A stretch of 64,000 nucleotides of DNA from Sulfurimonas sp. (GCF_041583195.1 NZ_JBFHGL010000010.1:40943-104942); one strand, 5' to 3'. Positions 1-9,641 are shown, counted from the stretch's first letter. Notes: generated from the letters alone by a model not told the origin. Numbers and translations are program-made.

Positions 1-1
1 G

Positions 2-769
2 GTATTTCAGGCTATGTTTGTAAATCCGCTTGTATCTCCGGGTATTTTAGGTGTGCTTGCAGGTGCATCTTTTGGAGCAGCGTGTGGAATGCTGATCAGC
101 GAGAACTGGTTTATAGTACAGATTATGGCTTTTGTGTTTGGTTTTATTGCAGTTGGTTTTGCGGTATTTGTCGGCTCTATGGTTACATCTTCAAGATCAA
201 CAGTTATGCTTGTTCTTGGCGGTGTAATTAGCGGTTCTTTATTTACATCTTTACTCTCTATTGTAAAGTATGTAGCAGATCCATATAGCACTTTACCGGC
301 AATTGTTTACTGGTTAATGGGTTCACTATCAATGGCTCAGATAAATGAGGTTTTACTGGTAGCTATTCCAATACTGCTAAGTATTGCAGGAATGATCTTT
401 ATGAGTAAATATTTTGATCTTTTAAGTCTTGGTGATGAAGAGGCAAAAGCACTTGGTGTGAATGTTAAACTGGTTCGAATCGTTGCAATTATCTTAGCTA
501 CACTTGCAAGTTCGCTTGCAGTGGTGATGGCAGGAATTATCGGTTGGGTAGGGCTTATTATTCCACATATAATCCGTATGGCAATAGGCCCTGCACACAG
601 ACTGCTGATCCCTTTAAGCGCAATTATAGGCGGGGCATTTTTACTTGCTGCTGATGCTATCTCAAGGCTCGCACTCAGTGTTGAGATCCCAATTGGAATT
701 CTTACTTCTCTTATCGGGATACCAATATTTATTATTGTACTTAAAAACGCGAGGGCAGCATGGAACTAA
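2..769 (+). CDS. FecCD-family ABC transporter permease, 5' partial
   Basis: Inner-membrane permease of the siderophore/cobalamin/molybdate (FecCD/BtuC) ABC family. The reading frame is open to the window edge, and the residues before the first ATG (VFQA, then MFVNPLVSPGILG) belong to the conserved N-terminal half, so the true start lies upstream. About 255 residues remain, with the typical series of hydrophobic helices and the cytoplasmic stretch 'LGDEEAKALGVNV' that docks the ATPase in this family. The stop overlaps the ATPase start by 10 bases, so the two are translationally coupled. The family also includes MolB-type molybdate permeases. Given ModD and a ModE-like box downstream, a Mo or W substrate is more likely than iron, but this is inference. 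Confidence 0.9.
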   Translation, partial: VFQAMFVNPLVSPGILGVLAGASFGAACGMLISENWFIVQIMAFVFGFIAVGFAVFVGSMVTSSRSTVMLVLGGVISGSLFTSLLSIVKYVADPYSTLPAIVYWLMGSLSMAQINEVLLVAIPILLSIAGMIFMSKYFDLLSLGDEEAKALGVNVKLVRIVAIILATLASSLAVVMAGIIGWVGLIIPHIIRMAIGPAHRLLIPLSAIIGGAFLLAADAISRLALSVEIPIGILTSLIGIPIFIIVLKNARAAWN

Positions 770-1536
770 AACCTGTATTAGAAGTGAATGAACTTCATTT
801 TGGATATAAAAACAACAAGGTACTAAGAGGCATTAATTTTGATTTGTATAAAGGTGAAGTAGTTTCCCTTTTAGGACCAAACGGTTGCGGTAAAAGTACA
901 CTGATCCGTTTGATGCTTAAACTATTAGATGCAGATGATGTAATAAGTTTAAACGGTGTCTCTTTAAAAGATTACTCCCATAAACAGATAGCAGAGCATA
1001 TTGCTTATATTCCGCAATACCATAATGTCCCGTTTAACTATTCCGTACTTGAAATGGTTGTAATGGGGCGTATATCAAAGCTTGGTTTTTTTGCATCACC
1101 TTCAAAAAATGATTATAAGATTGCAAAAGACGCACTGGAGCGTGCAGGTATATTGGAACTTCAAGACAGAGCGTTCGGACAACTCAGCGGTGGGCAAAAG
1201 CAACTTGTCCTTCTTGCACGTGCCATTGCACAAGAGGTGAATGTGTTTTTTATGGATGAACCTGTTAACGGGCTGGATTACGGTAATCAGATACGTCTTT
1301 TAGAGTTGATAGATTCACTCGCTCGTGATGGATACACATTTTTAAAAACTACGCATTATCCGGATCATGCACTGCTGATCTCAAGCCGTGTAGTTGTAAT
1401 GGACGGCGGTGTGATCATAGCAAACGGGGCACCTGAAGATGTGATCCACAGCGAGATGATCGAAGACGTGTACGGGATAAAAGCTGAGATTATCACACAC
1501 GATACACATAAAAGGTGTGTACCTATTTTTAGGTAG
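760..1536 (+). CDS. ABC transporter ATP-binding protein (FepC/BtuD/MolC-like)
   Basis: ATPase subunit (258 aa) powering the upstream permease. Walker A GPNGCGKST is at about residues 39-47, the signature LSGGQKQ at 142-148, and Walker B VFFMDEP at 162-168 followed by the D-loop 'NGLD' and a switch His in 'KTTHYPDH'. Length and motif order are normal for the FecE/BtuD family. The ATG lies inside the permease gene. The substrate cannot be read from an ATPase; context suggests the same metal-oxyanion or metallophore uptake system. Confidence 0.93.
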   Translation: MELKPVLEVNELHFGYKNNKVLRGINFDLYKGEVVSLLGPNGCGKSTLIRLMLKLLDADDVISLNGVSLKDYSHKQIAEHIAYIPQYHNVPFNYSVLEMVVMGRISKLGFFASPSKNDYKIAKDALERAGILELQDRAFGQLSGGQKQLVLLARAIAQEVNVFFMDEPVNGLDYGNQIRLLELIDSLARDGYTFLKTTHYPDHALLISSRVVVMDGGVIIANGAPEDVIHSEMIEDVYGIKAEIITHDTHKRCVPIFR

Positions 1537-1545
1537 CAAAAAATT

Positions 1546-1589
1546 TTTACATATCGTTATATAGTTGAGTATATAACAAAGGAGTTAAG
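1546..1589 (+). promoter_or_regulatory. ModE-type palindromic operator before the binding-protein gene
   Basis: A perfect 8-base inverted repeat, GTTATATA (1556-1563) and TATATAAC (1570-1577), is separated by 6 bases. This matches the known ModE box architecture (CGTTATATA, about 6 bases, TATATAACG), including the preceding ATC. It lies immediately before the Shine-Dalgarno AAAGGAG (1578-1584) and the ATG at 1590. A regulator bound here could block read-through from the permease/ATPase genes or an internal promoter. No modE gene is in the window, so ModE control is inferred from the motif. Confidence 0.7.
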
Positions 1590-2558
1590 ATGAGAATTAT
1601 TATTTTATGGTTTTTACTGCTTGGTTTAAGTATGGAAGCCAGAGTTGTAACAGATGACTACGGTAGAAAAGTAGAATTGCCTGAAAAGGTAACTAAAATC
1701 TATGCATCCTCACCGCCTCTGAGCATGAGCCTTTTAGCTTTTGATCCTGAGTTGATAGCAGCACTTAATATGCCGTGGAAGGAAAACCAGAAGCCTTATG
1801 TTGGCACTGCATATGATAAACCCGTAGCAGGCGGTTTTTTTGGACAGGGACAGAGACCTAACTTTGAGGTGCTTGCAAAATCAAAACCGGACGTGATCAT
1901 TATGTGGGGACGCATGAGTGGTGCAGACAAGATTTTAAAAAAGTTGGAAAAGCTAGGTATTCCGGTACTAATGATACGTAACGACTCTATAAAAGATCTT
2001 GTAAGCCAGTTTAATCTTTACGGCGAGCTTACCGGTAACACAAAAAGAGCAAAAGAGCTTGTTGATTACACACAAGAGACACTCTCTCTTATAGATTCGC
2101 TTCAAGAGAAGTTGGCAAAACAAAAACCAGTGCGTTACTACTTTGCACAAGGTGTAGACGGGCTTTTTAGCGAGTGTAAGGGTTCGTTCCACCTTGAGCC
2201 ATTTAGCTACAGCTGGGCTGAAAATGCACTTGATTGTGACATGAGTTCAAACTACGGAATGGAGAAAATCTCCATAGAGAGTATTGTGATGGCTGATCCT
2301 GACGTAATTGTAGCGATGGAGCCTTTTTTTGTAAAAAAGATCAACCAAAACAAACACTTTAAGTATCTCCGTTCAGTTCGTAAAGGGAAGGTTTATCTTG
2401 TCCCATCCACACCATTTAACTACATTACAAGACCTCCGTCATTTATGAGGCTAATGGGGATAAGATGGCTTATACACAACTTTTATCCGGAGATTTTGGA
2501 TGTATCGTTTGTATCAGAACAGAAAAGATTTGAAAAAGTCTTTTTTAAAAATTTATAA
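1590..2558 (+). CDS. periplasmic metal/metallophore-binding protein (Peripla_BP_2 fold)
   Basis: Solute-binding protein (322 aa) of the BtuF/FhuD/MolA class that delivers cargo to the upstream FecCD-type permease. A short signal peptide ends near MEA/RVV (about residue 17). The mature start 'VVTDDYGRKVELPEKVTKIY' is the usual family opening, and 'AKSKPDVIIMWG' is the typical first-lobe strand. Shine-Dalgarno AAAGGAG precedes the ATG. The gene follows a ModE-like operator, supporting molybdate, tungstate or a Mo-ligand complex as cargo. It sits 12 bases before a TonB receptor gene. Confidence 0.85.
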   Translation: MRIIILWFLLLGLSMEARVVTDDYGRKVELPEKVTKIYASSPPLSMSLLAFDPELIAALNMPWKENQKPYVGTAYDKPVAGGFFGQGQRPNFEVLAKSKPDVIIMWGRMSGADKILKKLEKLGIPVLMIRNDSIKDLVSQFNLYGELTGNTKRAKELVDYTQETLSLIDSLQEKLAKQKPVRYYFAQGVDGLFSECKGSFHLEPFSYSWAENALDCDMSSNYGMEKISIESIVMADPDVIVAMEPFFVKKINQNKHFKYLRSVRKGKVYLVPSTPFNYITRPPSFMRLMGIRWLIHNFYPEILDVSFVSEQKRFEKVFFKNL

Positions 2559-2570
2559 AAAGGAAAATAG

Positions 2571-4613
2571 ATGAATAAAAATATAAAGTTAAGCTCATTA
2601 TTGAGTCTTTTGATAGTTAGTAGTGAAGTTATGGCACAGAGCCAAACTTTAGATGTTGTAAACGTAAATGATACCGGAGTATATCAGCGTGATGATATCT
2701 CTTTAGATAGTCCGACAAACATATATAAAGTTGAAAAAAGTACACATGCCAATACTGAGATCATAACTAAAGAGGAGATCGAAGCGCAAAAAGCAAAAGA
2801 TGTTTTTGACCTTTTAAATAAAGTAACAGGACTGGATTTAACATATCATGGTCGCCGCAGCCCTTTTACATTAAGTATGAGAGGAAGTTCAAATATAACT
2901 TATATTGTAGACGGTGCGATACTTCCTCCATCTGTGAGTCGTATACTTTACAAGTTGCCAATGGTAGCTATAGAGGAGATACAGGTTGTTAAAAGTGCTA
3001 CATCCTTATCAATAGCACCATCGATTAATGTCGGAGCTTCAAACAGCGGCTCAGGAGTAAATATAGGGTATGTGATAATCCGCACAAAACAGCCGAAAAA
3101 GACAGAAGGAATTTTAAGCGCATTTTATGAAAAGGCAGTAAGTCAGCCGAGTGCTAACGGGCAGAATCTCTATGCTGGTACACGTTTTGGGGATGCTAAC
3201 TCTTGGAACGGTTATATAGGTGCGATGCTTTCACGCTTTGATAGAAAAAGTAAAGATTCATGGTTTGACGGGAGTGACGGTGAATCAGGTATGCTTAACG
3301 GAGGAATAAGTAACGGAGCTTTCTCACTTAACTTTATGGCGTATAAAGATAAGGGGCGTTTTGAGATGCAGCGCGGTGTTACACACGATGATAGTCTTCA
3401 TAGTGCAAAATGGTATTACGAACCACTGAAAACAAATATTTTTTCTCTTGATGGAAGCATGGTTTGGAATGAAAATCATGTGACTCTTTTTTCTTTCGCA
3501 CAAACAGAGTATGAGCAAAATGAGCATAATGAAGACTTTTTAGATCCAAGTGTACTTTCTACACGTGATTATGAGGAAAAAACTAAAAACTACAGCCTGC
3601 GCCATAATGCACGCTTTGGAAATACTAAACTTCAAATAGGAGGGCAATATGTTGATGCACAAGGTTCAGGTTCAGACCTTTTTAACCCGTATATAAAATA
3701 CGACACTACTATTAAAGGAGCTTCTGCATCTGTTGAACAGACATTATTAGGCGGTGATCTTGTATTAGATGCAGGTTATAGATGGGATCAAAAAACAATA
3801 GAGGATTCAACAGCTGCAAAATCGCCTGCACTTGCTAAGCTAAATGCAAATAACGGTGTAGATTTAGCACCTGCATCTATTTTTACTATAGGCGGTGTTT
3901 TCGATATTGTTGATTCACATAGTTTGAGTGCGCGTTATTTTTACGGTGATCAAGGTATATCCGGTGATTTCACAATGCAAACACAAGACAGCAGCCCTTT
4001 AGATTCGGAGAAGCAAAAACGTTATGAACTTAGTTTAGATTCAAAATTTGCTCCGTATTTTAATTCACTAATCACTTACTTTGACACAGATGTCGAAAAT
4101 GAGAAAAGAGCTACCTCAAATACTTATTTTATCGGTGCTGAAGAATATTATTATTACAGCCAAGTTGATTCTAGAACCAAAGGTTTAGAGATGAGTGTAA
4201 AAGGGAAAGTAGCAGACTCAACAAGCTATAAATTTTCATGGACGAGAATACTTTCCAAAGAGACTCAGGATTATGCAAACGTAAGTGATGAGGTTGGCGT
4301 GATCATTCCTAAAAATACTTTTACGGTACTTATCACTCATACATATAATGACTACCGTTTTAATATCTCAGGAAAAAATGCAAGTGCGTATACAAGTTCA
4401 AAAAGCCCGATGGGCTTATCTAATGCAGATCTAGGCGACTATACTCGTATAGATGCAAACATAGCCAAAGACTTTAAGCTTGATAAATACATAGCTACAG
4501 CAAAGATTTACGGAAGAAACATAACACACGATCAATACGCTACAAAATACACGACAGGGTATTACTATGACAGAGGGCGTACATTAGGTTGTGAGTTGAG
4601 CTTCTCATTTTAA
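2571..4613 (+). CDS. TonB-dependent outer-membrane receptor 1
   Basis: Receptor of 680 aa: signal peptide ending at VMA/QSQ (about residue 22), an N-terminal plug ('EEIEAQKAKDVFDLLNKVTG', 'SMRGSSNITYIVDG') and a C-terminal beta-barrel ending in aromatic Phe (CELSFSF), the usual Bam signal. It should import a ligand too large or too rare for porins, using TonB energy. It is placed between the binding protein and a methyltransferase in the same operon, so its ligand is probably the cargo of the ABC system. The plug contains an unusual low-complexity stretch, 'NVGASNSGSGVNIG', at about residues 161-174. Confidence 0.92.
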   Translation: MNKNIKLSSLLSLLIVSSEVMAQSQTLDVVNVNDTGVYQRDDISLDSPTNIYKVEKSTHANTEIITKEEIEAQKAKDVFDLLNKVTGLDLTYHGRRSPFTLSMRGSSNITYIVDGAILPPSVSRILYKLPMVAIEEIQVVKSATSLSIAPSINVGASNSGSGVNIGYVIIRTKQPKKTEGILSAFYEKAVSQPSANGQNLYAGTRFGDANSWNGYIGAMLSRFDRKSKDSWFDGSDGESGMLNGGISNGAFSLNFMAYKDKGRFEMQRGVTHDDSLHSAKWYYEPLKTNIFSLDGSMVWNENHVTLFSFAQTEYEQNEHNEDFLDPSVLSTRDYEEKTKNYSLRHNARFGNTKLQIGGQYVDAQGSGSDLFNPYIKYDTTIKGASASVEQTLLGGDLVLDAGYRWDQKTIEDSTAAKSPALAKLNANNGVDLAPASIFTIGGVFDIVDSHSLSARYFYGDQGISGDFTMQTQDSSPLDSEKQKRYELSLDSKFAPYFNSLITYFDTDVENEKRATSNTYFIGAEEYYYYSQVDSRTKGLEMSVKGKVADSTSYKFSWTRILSKETQDYANVSDEVGVIIPKNTFTVLITHTYNDYRFNISGKNASAYTSSKSPMGLSNADLGDYTRIDANIAKDFKLDKYIATAKIYGRNITHDQYATKYTTGYYYDRGRTLGCELSFSF

Positions 4614-4625
4614 AAGGAGAGAGAG

Positions 4626-5261
4626 ATGCAGGCAAAAAAGAGATATCCGGGAGGGAGTGATCCTAAAGGTTTTGATTCAATAGTTCGTGAGGTTTTTGCA
4701 CCGATCTATCCAGTTATAGCGGAGCAGATACTCTCAAAAACACAAAAAAAAGATGGCATGTGCTTAGATGTAGGATGCGGTACAGGTGCCCTTGGACGCG
4801 CTGTAGCAAAACTTTCAAACATGAATATTACTTTTTTTGATCAATCACCTGAGATGATAGATCTATCTATAAGTTATGCCCATGATGAAAATCTGATCGA
4901 GCGAAGTGAGTTTATAGTGGGTGATATTCATGACTTGGCACTAAATGACAATAGTGTTGATCTTATTGTCAGTCGCGGTTCTGTTCCGTTTTGGAGTGAT
5001 TTGGAAATGGCATACAAAGAGCTGTTTCGTGTTTTGAAAAAAGGAGGGCATGCATATATTGGCGGCGGCTTTGGAAATGAAGAGCTGCGTGAAGAGATAG
5101 TTCGTACTATGAATGAGCGCAATAAAGAGTGGCGCAGCCCGTTTAAAGATAAAGCCCGCAAGCATCAGGAGATAATGCCGTCTATTTTAAATGGATTAAA
5201 TAGCAGCTATTCCAATATTATTAATGATGAAAGTGGCTTTTGGGTTCATATAGTTAAATAA
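4626..5261 (+). CDS. class I SAM-dependent methyltransferase
   Basis: Methyltransferase of 211 aa with the SAM-binding motif LDVGCGTG at residues 47-54, acidic motif II 'FFDQSPEM', and 'VLKKGGHAYIGGGFG' as the post-motif strand, matching the Methyltransf_11 family. Shine-Dalgarno AAGGAG precedes the ATG. It is embedded in the metal-uptake operon. A second, unrelated methyltransferase lies at 9642. Methylation of an imported ligand, or of a metallophore, is possible but the substrate is unknown. Confidence 0.85.
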   Translation: MQAKKRYPGGSDPKGFDSIVREVFAPIYPVIAEQILSKTQKKDGMCLDVGCGTGALGRAVAKLSNMNITFFDQSPEMIDLSISYAHDENLIERSEFIVGDIHDLALNDNSVDLIVSRGSVPFWSDLEMAYKELFRVLKKGGHAYIGGGFGNEELREEIVRTMNERNKEWRSPFKDKARKHQEIMPSILNGLNSSYSNIINDESGFWVHIVK

Positions 5262-5270
5262 GGATAAAAA

Positions 5271-5870
5271 ATGCAAAACAATAGACAAAACAACAGTTGT
5301 CAAAATGGAAAAATAAACTCATTTACGCAAGTAAACCAGATGCAAAAACAGCCGAATAAATTCCGTTTTGGAGGGGAGGATGTACGTGTGGTTAATTCGA
5401 TGATAGATATTATATACCCGCCTGTACCTTTTCCCTCAAACAAGATCTACAAAGCACTTGGGGAGGTGAAAATTCGCGAGATGGTAGATCATCACCACCA
5501 GCTTTTACTAAATACAAAGGTCGGGAAGCTTTTCCCTGCTAATGAAGAAGCATTGAAGATGGCTATAGATAAAAGTGCAGACTTTTTTGTCGAAGCACTT
5601 GGAGGCGATGATGTTTTTACATCTGCTCACGGAGAACCGCATCTAAGAATGCGCCATTTTAAGATCCCCATTGATGAAAGCGATAGAGAGATTTGGCTGG
5701 CGATGTATAAAAAAACACTCAAAGAGATATCTTTTCCTGAAGAACACTTAGAGGAGTTTTGGAACTGGATTGAGCCGTTGTCAATACGTATGATCAACCG
5801 TCGTACAAATATGGATGAGATTAAACGTCACCATTGGCATGAGATTAAATCAGGATTTGTAAGCGCATGA
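5271..5870 (+). CDS. truncated (2/2) haemoglobin with N-terminal extension
   Basis: Globin-like protein of 199 aa. The motif 'AHGEPHLRMRHFKIPID' (about residues 119-135) is the F-helix/proximal-His region of truncated haemoglobins, with His129 the likely haem ligand. The C-terminal 'EEFWNWIEPLSIRMINR' matches the G/H helices. The first ~55 residues are a Gln/Asn-rich extension not seen in ordinary 130-residue family members. Oxygen or NO handling is typical of the family; its place inside a metal-uptake operon, overlapping a flavin monooxygenase-like gene by 4 bases, suggests it may supply or remove oxygen for ligand processing, which is inference. Confidence 0.75.
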   Translation: MQNNRQNNSCQNGKINSFTQVNQMQKQPNKFRFGGEDVRVVNSMIDIIYPPVPFPSNKIYKALGEVKIREMVDHHHQLLLNTKVGKLFPANEEALKMAIDKSADFFVEALGGDDVFTSAHGEPHLRMRHFKIPIDESDREIWLAMYKKTLKEISFPEEHLEEFWNWIEPLSIRMINRRTNMDEIKRHHWHEIKSGFVSA

Positions 5871-6841
5871 AGGTAGGTATTTTTTTATTGACGGAGAACT
5901 ATAGTAATTCAGCACATCTAAGCATAGCAAACGACATAGAACTTGGAGTTTATGCAGAGCAGTTGGGTTTTGATGAAGTATGGTTTGCAGAACATCATTT
6001 TAATGCTTTTAGTGTAATACCGAGTCCGACACTTATGATGGCCGCTCTTGCAGCGCGCACAAAGCATATACGTATCGGGAGTGCTGCATTTTTAGCACCT
6101 TTTTATCACAATACGCGCTTGTCTGAAGAGATAGCTACGCTTGATAATTTATCTTTTGGACGGATAGATGCAGGTTTTGCCAAAGGCGGTTTTGCTTACG
6201 ATGTAGAGTCTTTTGACAAAAGCCCGCAAAACTTACGTCAGGAGATGTTTGAGAATGTACAAAATATTGATCAAACACTTTGTAACAACTGGCTATTAGA
6301 GCCAAAACCTCTGCAAGCAAAAGTTCCTTTTTATATTGCGACTTTCTCTACTGTTGAGACGATTGAGTTTGCCGCAAAAAATGGATACGGCCTGATGTTT
6401 TCACAAGGGGCTACTATTAAGCAGTGTGAAGATGCTCAGAAGATTTATAAACATATAGCAGGTTATGAACCCCAGATCGTTTTAATGAGAGTGTTTTGTA
6501 TAGAAGAAAATTATGAACGTGCCTATAACAAAGCTTTACCTGAGACAGACCATTTTATTAAATGTATGCGTGCAGTTAAATCACGTCAGATGCAACCTAC
6601 TTTTAAGAAAGAGAATTATGAGGCTCTTTTAAAACAAAGGTTTAGCTTTTTTGATGGTAAAAATTTTTTAGATAATGCAATTTTAGGCAATGAAAAGGAG
6701 TGTATAGAGCAGATAAAAAATATAAATAAGAAAATAAAAAACCTTCATTTAGTTTTAAAAGTATCATCGTCTAATGCTATGCAGACAAGAGGAATGCTAA
6801 AGACATTTAGCCAAAAAATCAAACCAAATATAAAGGATTAA
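5867..6841 (+). CDS. LLM-class flavin-dependent oxidoreductase
   Basis: Bacterial-luciferase-like flavin enzyme, 324 aa. Family hallmarks are 'GVYAEQLGFDEVWFAEHHF' near the N-terminus, 'RIGSAAFLAPFYHN' and 'DNLSFGRIDAGFAKGGF'. Such enzymes use reduced FMN and oxygen to oxidise or cleave small organic substrates. The ATG overlaps the haemoglobin stop by 4 bases (ATGA), implying coupled translation. In this operon it may cut or modify an organic metal ligand after import; the substrate is unknown. Confidence 0.87.
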   Translation: MKVGIFLLTENYSNSAHLSIANDIELGVYAEQLGFDEVWFAEHHFNAFSVIPSPTLMMAALAARTKHIRIGSAAFLAPFYHNTRLSEEIATLDNLSFGRIDAGFAKGGFAYDVESFDKSPQNLRQEMFENVQNIDQTLCNNWLLEPKPLQAKVPFYIATFSTVETIEFAAKNGYGLMFSQGATIKQCEDAQKIYKHIAGYEPQIVLMRVFCIEENYERAYNKALPETDHFIKCMRAVKSRQMQPTFKKENYEALLKQRFSFFDGKNFLDNAILGNEKECIEQIKNINKKIKNLHLVLKVSSSNAMQTRGMLKTFSQKIKPNIKD

Positions 6842-6844
6842 TAG

Positions 6845-8821
6845 ATGAAAAAAAGTTTACTAGTTTTATCCGCGGCGGCAACATTTGCTTTAGCAGAAGG
6901 AAGTTACACATTAGGGCAGGTTAGTGTTGGTGCTAATACGGCAGATGATATCAATATGATAGAAGAGAGCATATCTTCAGACACTATTTCTAGGGACAGC
7001 TCTTTGATCGTTTCAGAAGCACTTGATAACATAAGTGGTATTAACCAGGATGTTCAAGGCGGACGCGGTGAAGGTACTTTGTATATTAGAGGTTTTGATG
7101 CAAAACGTATAGGTGTATTTATTGACGGTATTCCAATCTACGTACCGTATGACGGTAATTTTGATTATGTCCGTTTTTTAACTAGCGATGTAGCTAAGAT
7201 AGATATATCAAAAGGTTACTCGTCTGTAGCATACGGCGGAAATACGATGGGTGGGGTTGTAAATATCGTTTCTAAAAAGCCAACTAAAGAGTTAGAGGGA
7301 AATATCAAAGCAACTATGGTTTTAGATAGTAATACTCAAATGGCCCGCCATATTGAGACGTTAAACGTTGGAACTATGTTAGACGGTTTTTATGCACAAC
7401 TGGGCGCTTCATATTCAAAACAAAATCACTTTCGTATGAGTGATGATTTTCAAGCGGTAGATACACAGCCTGAGGGCGAGAGACTTCGTTCAGAGAGTGA
7501 AGATAAAAAAGTAAGCCTTAAAGCCGGATATGTAGCTGATGATATGAGTGAAGTAGCTGTAAACTATGCTAATCAAAAAGGTAAAAAACAACAACCTCCT
7601 GTAACAGATACCGATTTTGCTAAAAGTAAAAACTGGGATTGGCCGTATTGGAATAAAGAGACTATATCTATTACGGGACAAAAGAATTTTGGAGCAAGCT
7701 ATATAAAAGCACTTGCTTATTATGATAAAAGCGAAAACTCTTTATATAGTTATGATGATGATACATTCAGATCATTTACTCAAAAATGGGCATGGAAAAG
7801 CCGCTATGACGATTACAGTTACGGTGCCCGTTTAGAATACGCTACTGAGTTTGGCAGCAACTTTTTAAAAGTGGCAGCTAACTATAAAAAAGATGTACAC
7901 CGCGGATATGATATTGAAAAAGATGATTCAGGTGAGACACTTACTGAGAGATATAAAGATTATACTGTCTCTGTAGGTATAGAAGATATCTATACTATTT
8001 CCTCAAGTTTACAACTATTAGCTGGGATCAACTACGATAGACGTAAAGGGCAGGAGATATTTGACACAAATGATGCAAACCTTGATATGCTAAACCTTAC
8101 ATCTGAAGATGCTTTGAGTCCGCAGGCTGCACTTATCTATGCACTGGACTCTAACTCTAAAGTACGTGGGAGTATATCTCGTAAGACCTATATGCCGTCT
8201 ATGAAAGACAGATACTCTCGTAAACTTGGAACTGCCGTACCGAACGTTAACTTGAAAAATGAGATAGCTACACACTACGAACTTGGGTATACAAGAGTTA
8301 AAGACTCTCTCTCAACAGGTGTAAATGTTTATTATACAAGGGTAAAAGATGCGATTCAAAACAACCCTTGGGATCAAAATACATCGTTAAGCCAGAACCA
8401 AAATGTCGGTACGTTTGATCATCGTGGTATAGAGCTTGACGTAGAGTATAGTTTTGATGGAACTGATGTAGGTGGAAACTACAGCTACATTAATATAAAA
8501 GATACTAAAAATACTGGTGCGAAGATAGTAGATGTACCAAAGCACCAACTTTTTGCATATGCGCGTCAAGAAGTAGGTGCAGGTTTTGCTGTATATGCAA
8601 ATATGAAAGTAAGAAAAGGTGCGTACGAGAATAAAATGGATGCTACATTTGTCATCAACCCTACTTTTACAACATATGATCTGAAAGTTATATATAACCC
8701 TTTAGAGGAGTTTGCGGCAGAGATTGGCGTGAAGAACTTGTCTGATAAACTAGTTCGCTACGATTATGCGTATCCTATGGCAGGACGTGAATTTTTTGCT
8801 TCTTTAGAGTATAAATTCTAA
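6845..8821 (+). CDS. TonB-dependent outer-membrane receptor 2
   Basis: Receptor of 658 aa with a signal peptide ending at ALA/EGS (about residue 18), plug motifs 'SEALDNISGINQDVQGG', 'LYIRGFDAKRIGVFIDGIPI' and 'SVAYGGNTMGGVVNIVSKKP', and a barrel ending in 'FFASLEYKF'. It differs clearly from receptor 1 and is closer to vitamin/iron-complex receptors. The stop overlaps the next ATG (TAATG), coupling it to a ModA/TupA-like binding protein. Two receptors in one operon suggest two forms of the cargo. Confidence 0.92.
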   Translation: MKKSLLVLSAAATFALAEGSYTLGQVSVGANTADDINMIEESISSDTISRDSSLIVSEALDNISGINQDVQGGRGEGTLYIRGFDAKRIGVFIDGIPIYVPYDGNFDYVRFLTSDVAKIDISKGYSSVAYGGNTMGGVVNIVSKKPTKELEGNIKATMVLDSNTQMARHIETLNVGTMLDGFYAQLGASYSKQNHFRMSDDFQAVDTQPEGERLRSESEDKKVSLKAGYVADDMSEVAVNYANQKGKKQQPPVTDTDFAKSKNWDWPYWNKETISITGQKNFGASYIKALAYYDKSENSLYSYDDDTFRSFTQKWAWKSRYDDYSYGARLEYATEFGSNFLKVAANYKKDVHRGYDIEKDDSGETLTERYKDYTVSVGIEDIYTISSSLQLLAGINYDRRKGQEIFDTNDANLDMLNLTSEDALSPQAALIYALDSNSKVRGSISRKTYMPSMKDRYSRKLGTAVPNVNLKNEIATHYELGYTRVKDSLSTGVNVYYTRVKDAIQNNPWDQNTSLSQNQNVGTFDHRGIELDVEYSFDGTDVGGNYSYINIKDTKNTGAKIVDVPKHQLFAYARQEVGAGFAVYANMKVRKGAYENKMDATFVINPTFTTYDLKVIYNPLEEFAAEIGVKNLSDKLVRYDYAYPMAGREFFASLEYKF

Positions 8822-9621
8822 TGAAAACAGCTTTGTTAAAACTACTGCTTATATTAATTTGCACGGCATCTATATATGCAAAAGAGGAGCCTATTCGCGT
8901 TGCAGTTATAGGCGGCGTTGTAATAAGCGGTATGTGGGAGAAAGTTGCCAATGCTTTTGAAGAGCGTTACGGTATTGAAACCGAACTGGTTATAAGCGGT
9001 AACAAAAAACAGCTTAACAGCTTTGTGAGAAAAAAGCAAGTTGATTTTATAACAATGCACTCTAGTGATACTATCAGTAATCTGGTGGCAGACGGATTGT
9101 TTGAACAACTTACTCCATGGATGAGAAACTCGCAGATGTTAGTAGGAGTGAAAAATAACCCAGCCGATATAACTTTAAGAGACTCTCTTAGAGTAGCATT
9201 AGAAAAAATTTCAAGAACTAAAACTCCTTTTTTAATCCCTCCAAGCGGAGGGACAATTGAAGTTCTTCACGGATTAAAAGAACAATATAACTTTAATCCG
9301 GATATAACTTTTTTAAAAACAAAAAGAGGGTTCTTAAAAGAGGTGGCAGACAAAGGCGGATATACACTTTTTGGTGTTATTCCGTTTTTAATGAAAAAGC
9401 ATCATCATCCAATGATTACAGGATATTACAGTGAAGATGAAAATCTTAAAAGACCGTATCTTGCGTGTATTGTTGAAAAAACAAAAACAACAAAACAAAA
9501 ATTTGAAAAAGCTAAAAAGCTACTTGAATTTTTGACTTCTAAAGAGGTTCAAACACTTATTTTAACGCATAGACTAGATGGATTTAAAGAATATCCGCTT
9601 TTTTTTGCAATTAAAAAATAA
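8821..9621 (+). CDS. ModA/TupA-like periplasmic oxyanion-binding protein
   Basis: Binding protein of 266 aa with signal peptide (cleavage near IYA/KEE, residue 20). The features 'EKVANAFEERYGIETELVIS', 'KKQVDFITMHSSDT' and 'PPSGGTIEVLHGLKEQ' are typical of PBP type II proteins for molybdate, tungstate or related anions. No ModB/ModC partner is adjacent, so it may be an orphan or accessory binder feeding another permease. It is translationally coupled to receptor 2. The oxyanion assignment is supported by ModD and the ModE-like site in the same run of genes. Confidence 0.65.
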   Translation: MKTALLKLLLILICTASIYAKEEPIRVAVIGGVVISGMWEKVANAFEERYGIETELVISGNKKQLNSFVRKKQVDFITMHSSDTISNLVADGLFEQLTPWMRNSQMLVGVKNNPADITLRDSLRVALEKISRTKTPFLIPPSGGTIEVLHGLKEQYNFNPDITFLKTKRGFLKEVADKGGYTLFGVIPFLMKKHHHPMITGYYSEDENLKRPYLACIVEKTKTTKQKFEKAKKLLEFLTSKEVQTLILTHRLDGFKEYPLFFAIKK

Positions 9622-9641
9622 AAATAATAAAAGGATTAATA

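Noticed and set aside
1546..1575. sigma70 promoter (TTTACA, then TATATA) overlapping the ModE-like box
   Set aside because: Transcription would start within the Shine-Dalgarno sequence, leaving too short a leader; only the palindrome is reported.
8821..9621. Full ModABC molybdate transporter
   Set aside because: No ModB or ModC gene is adjacent; only an orphan ModA/TupA-like binding protein can be supported.
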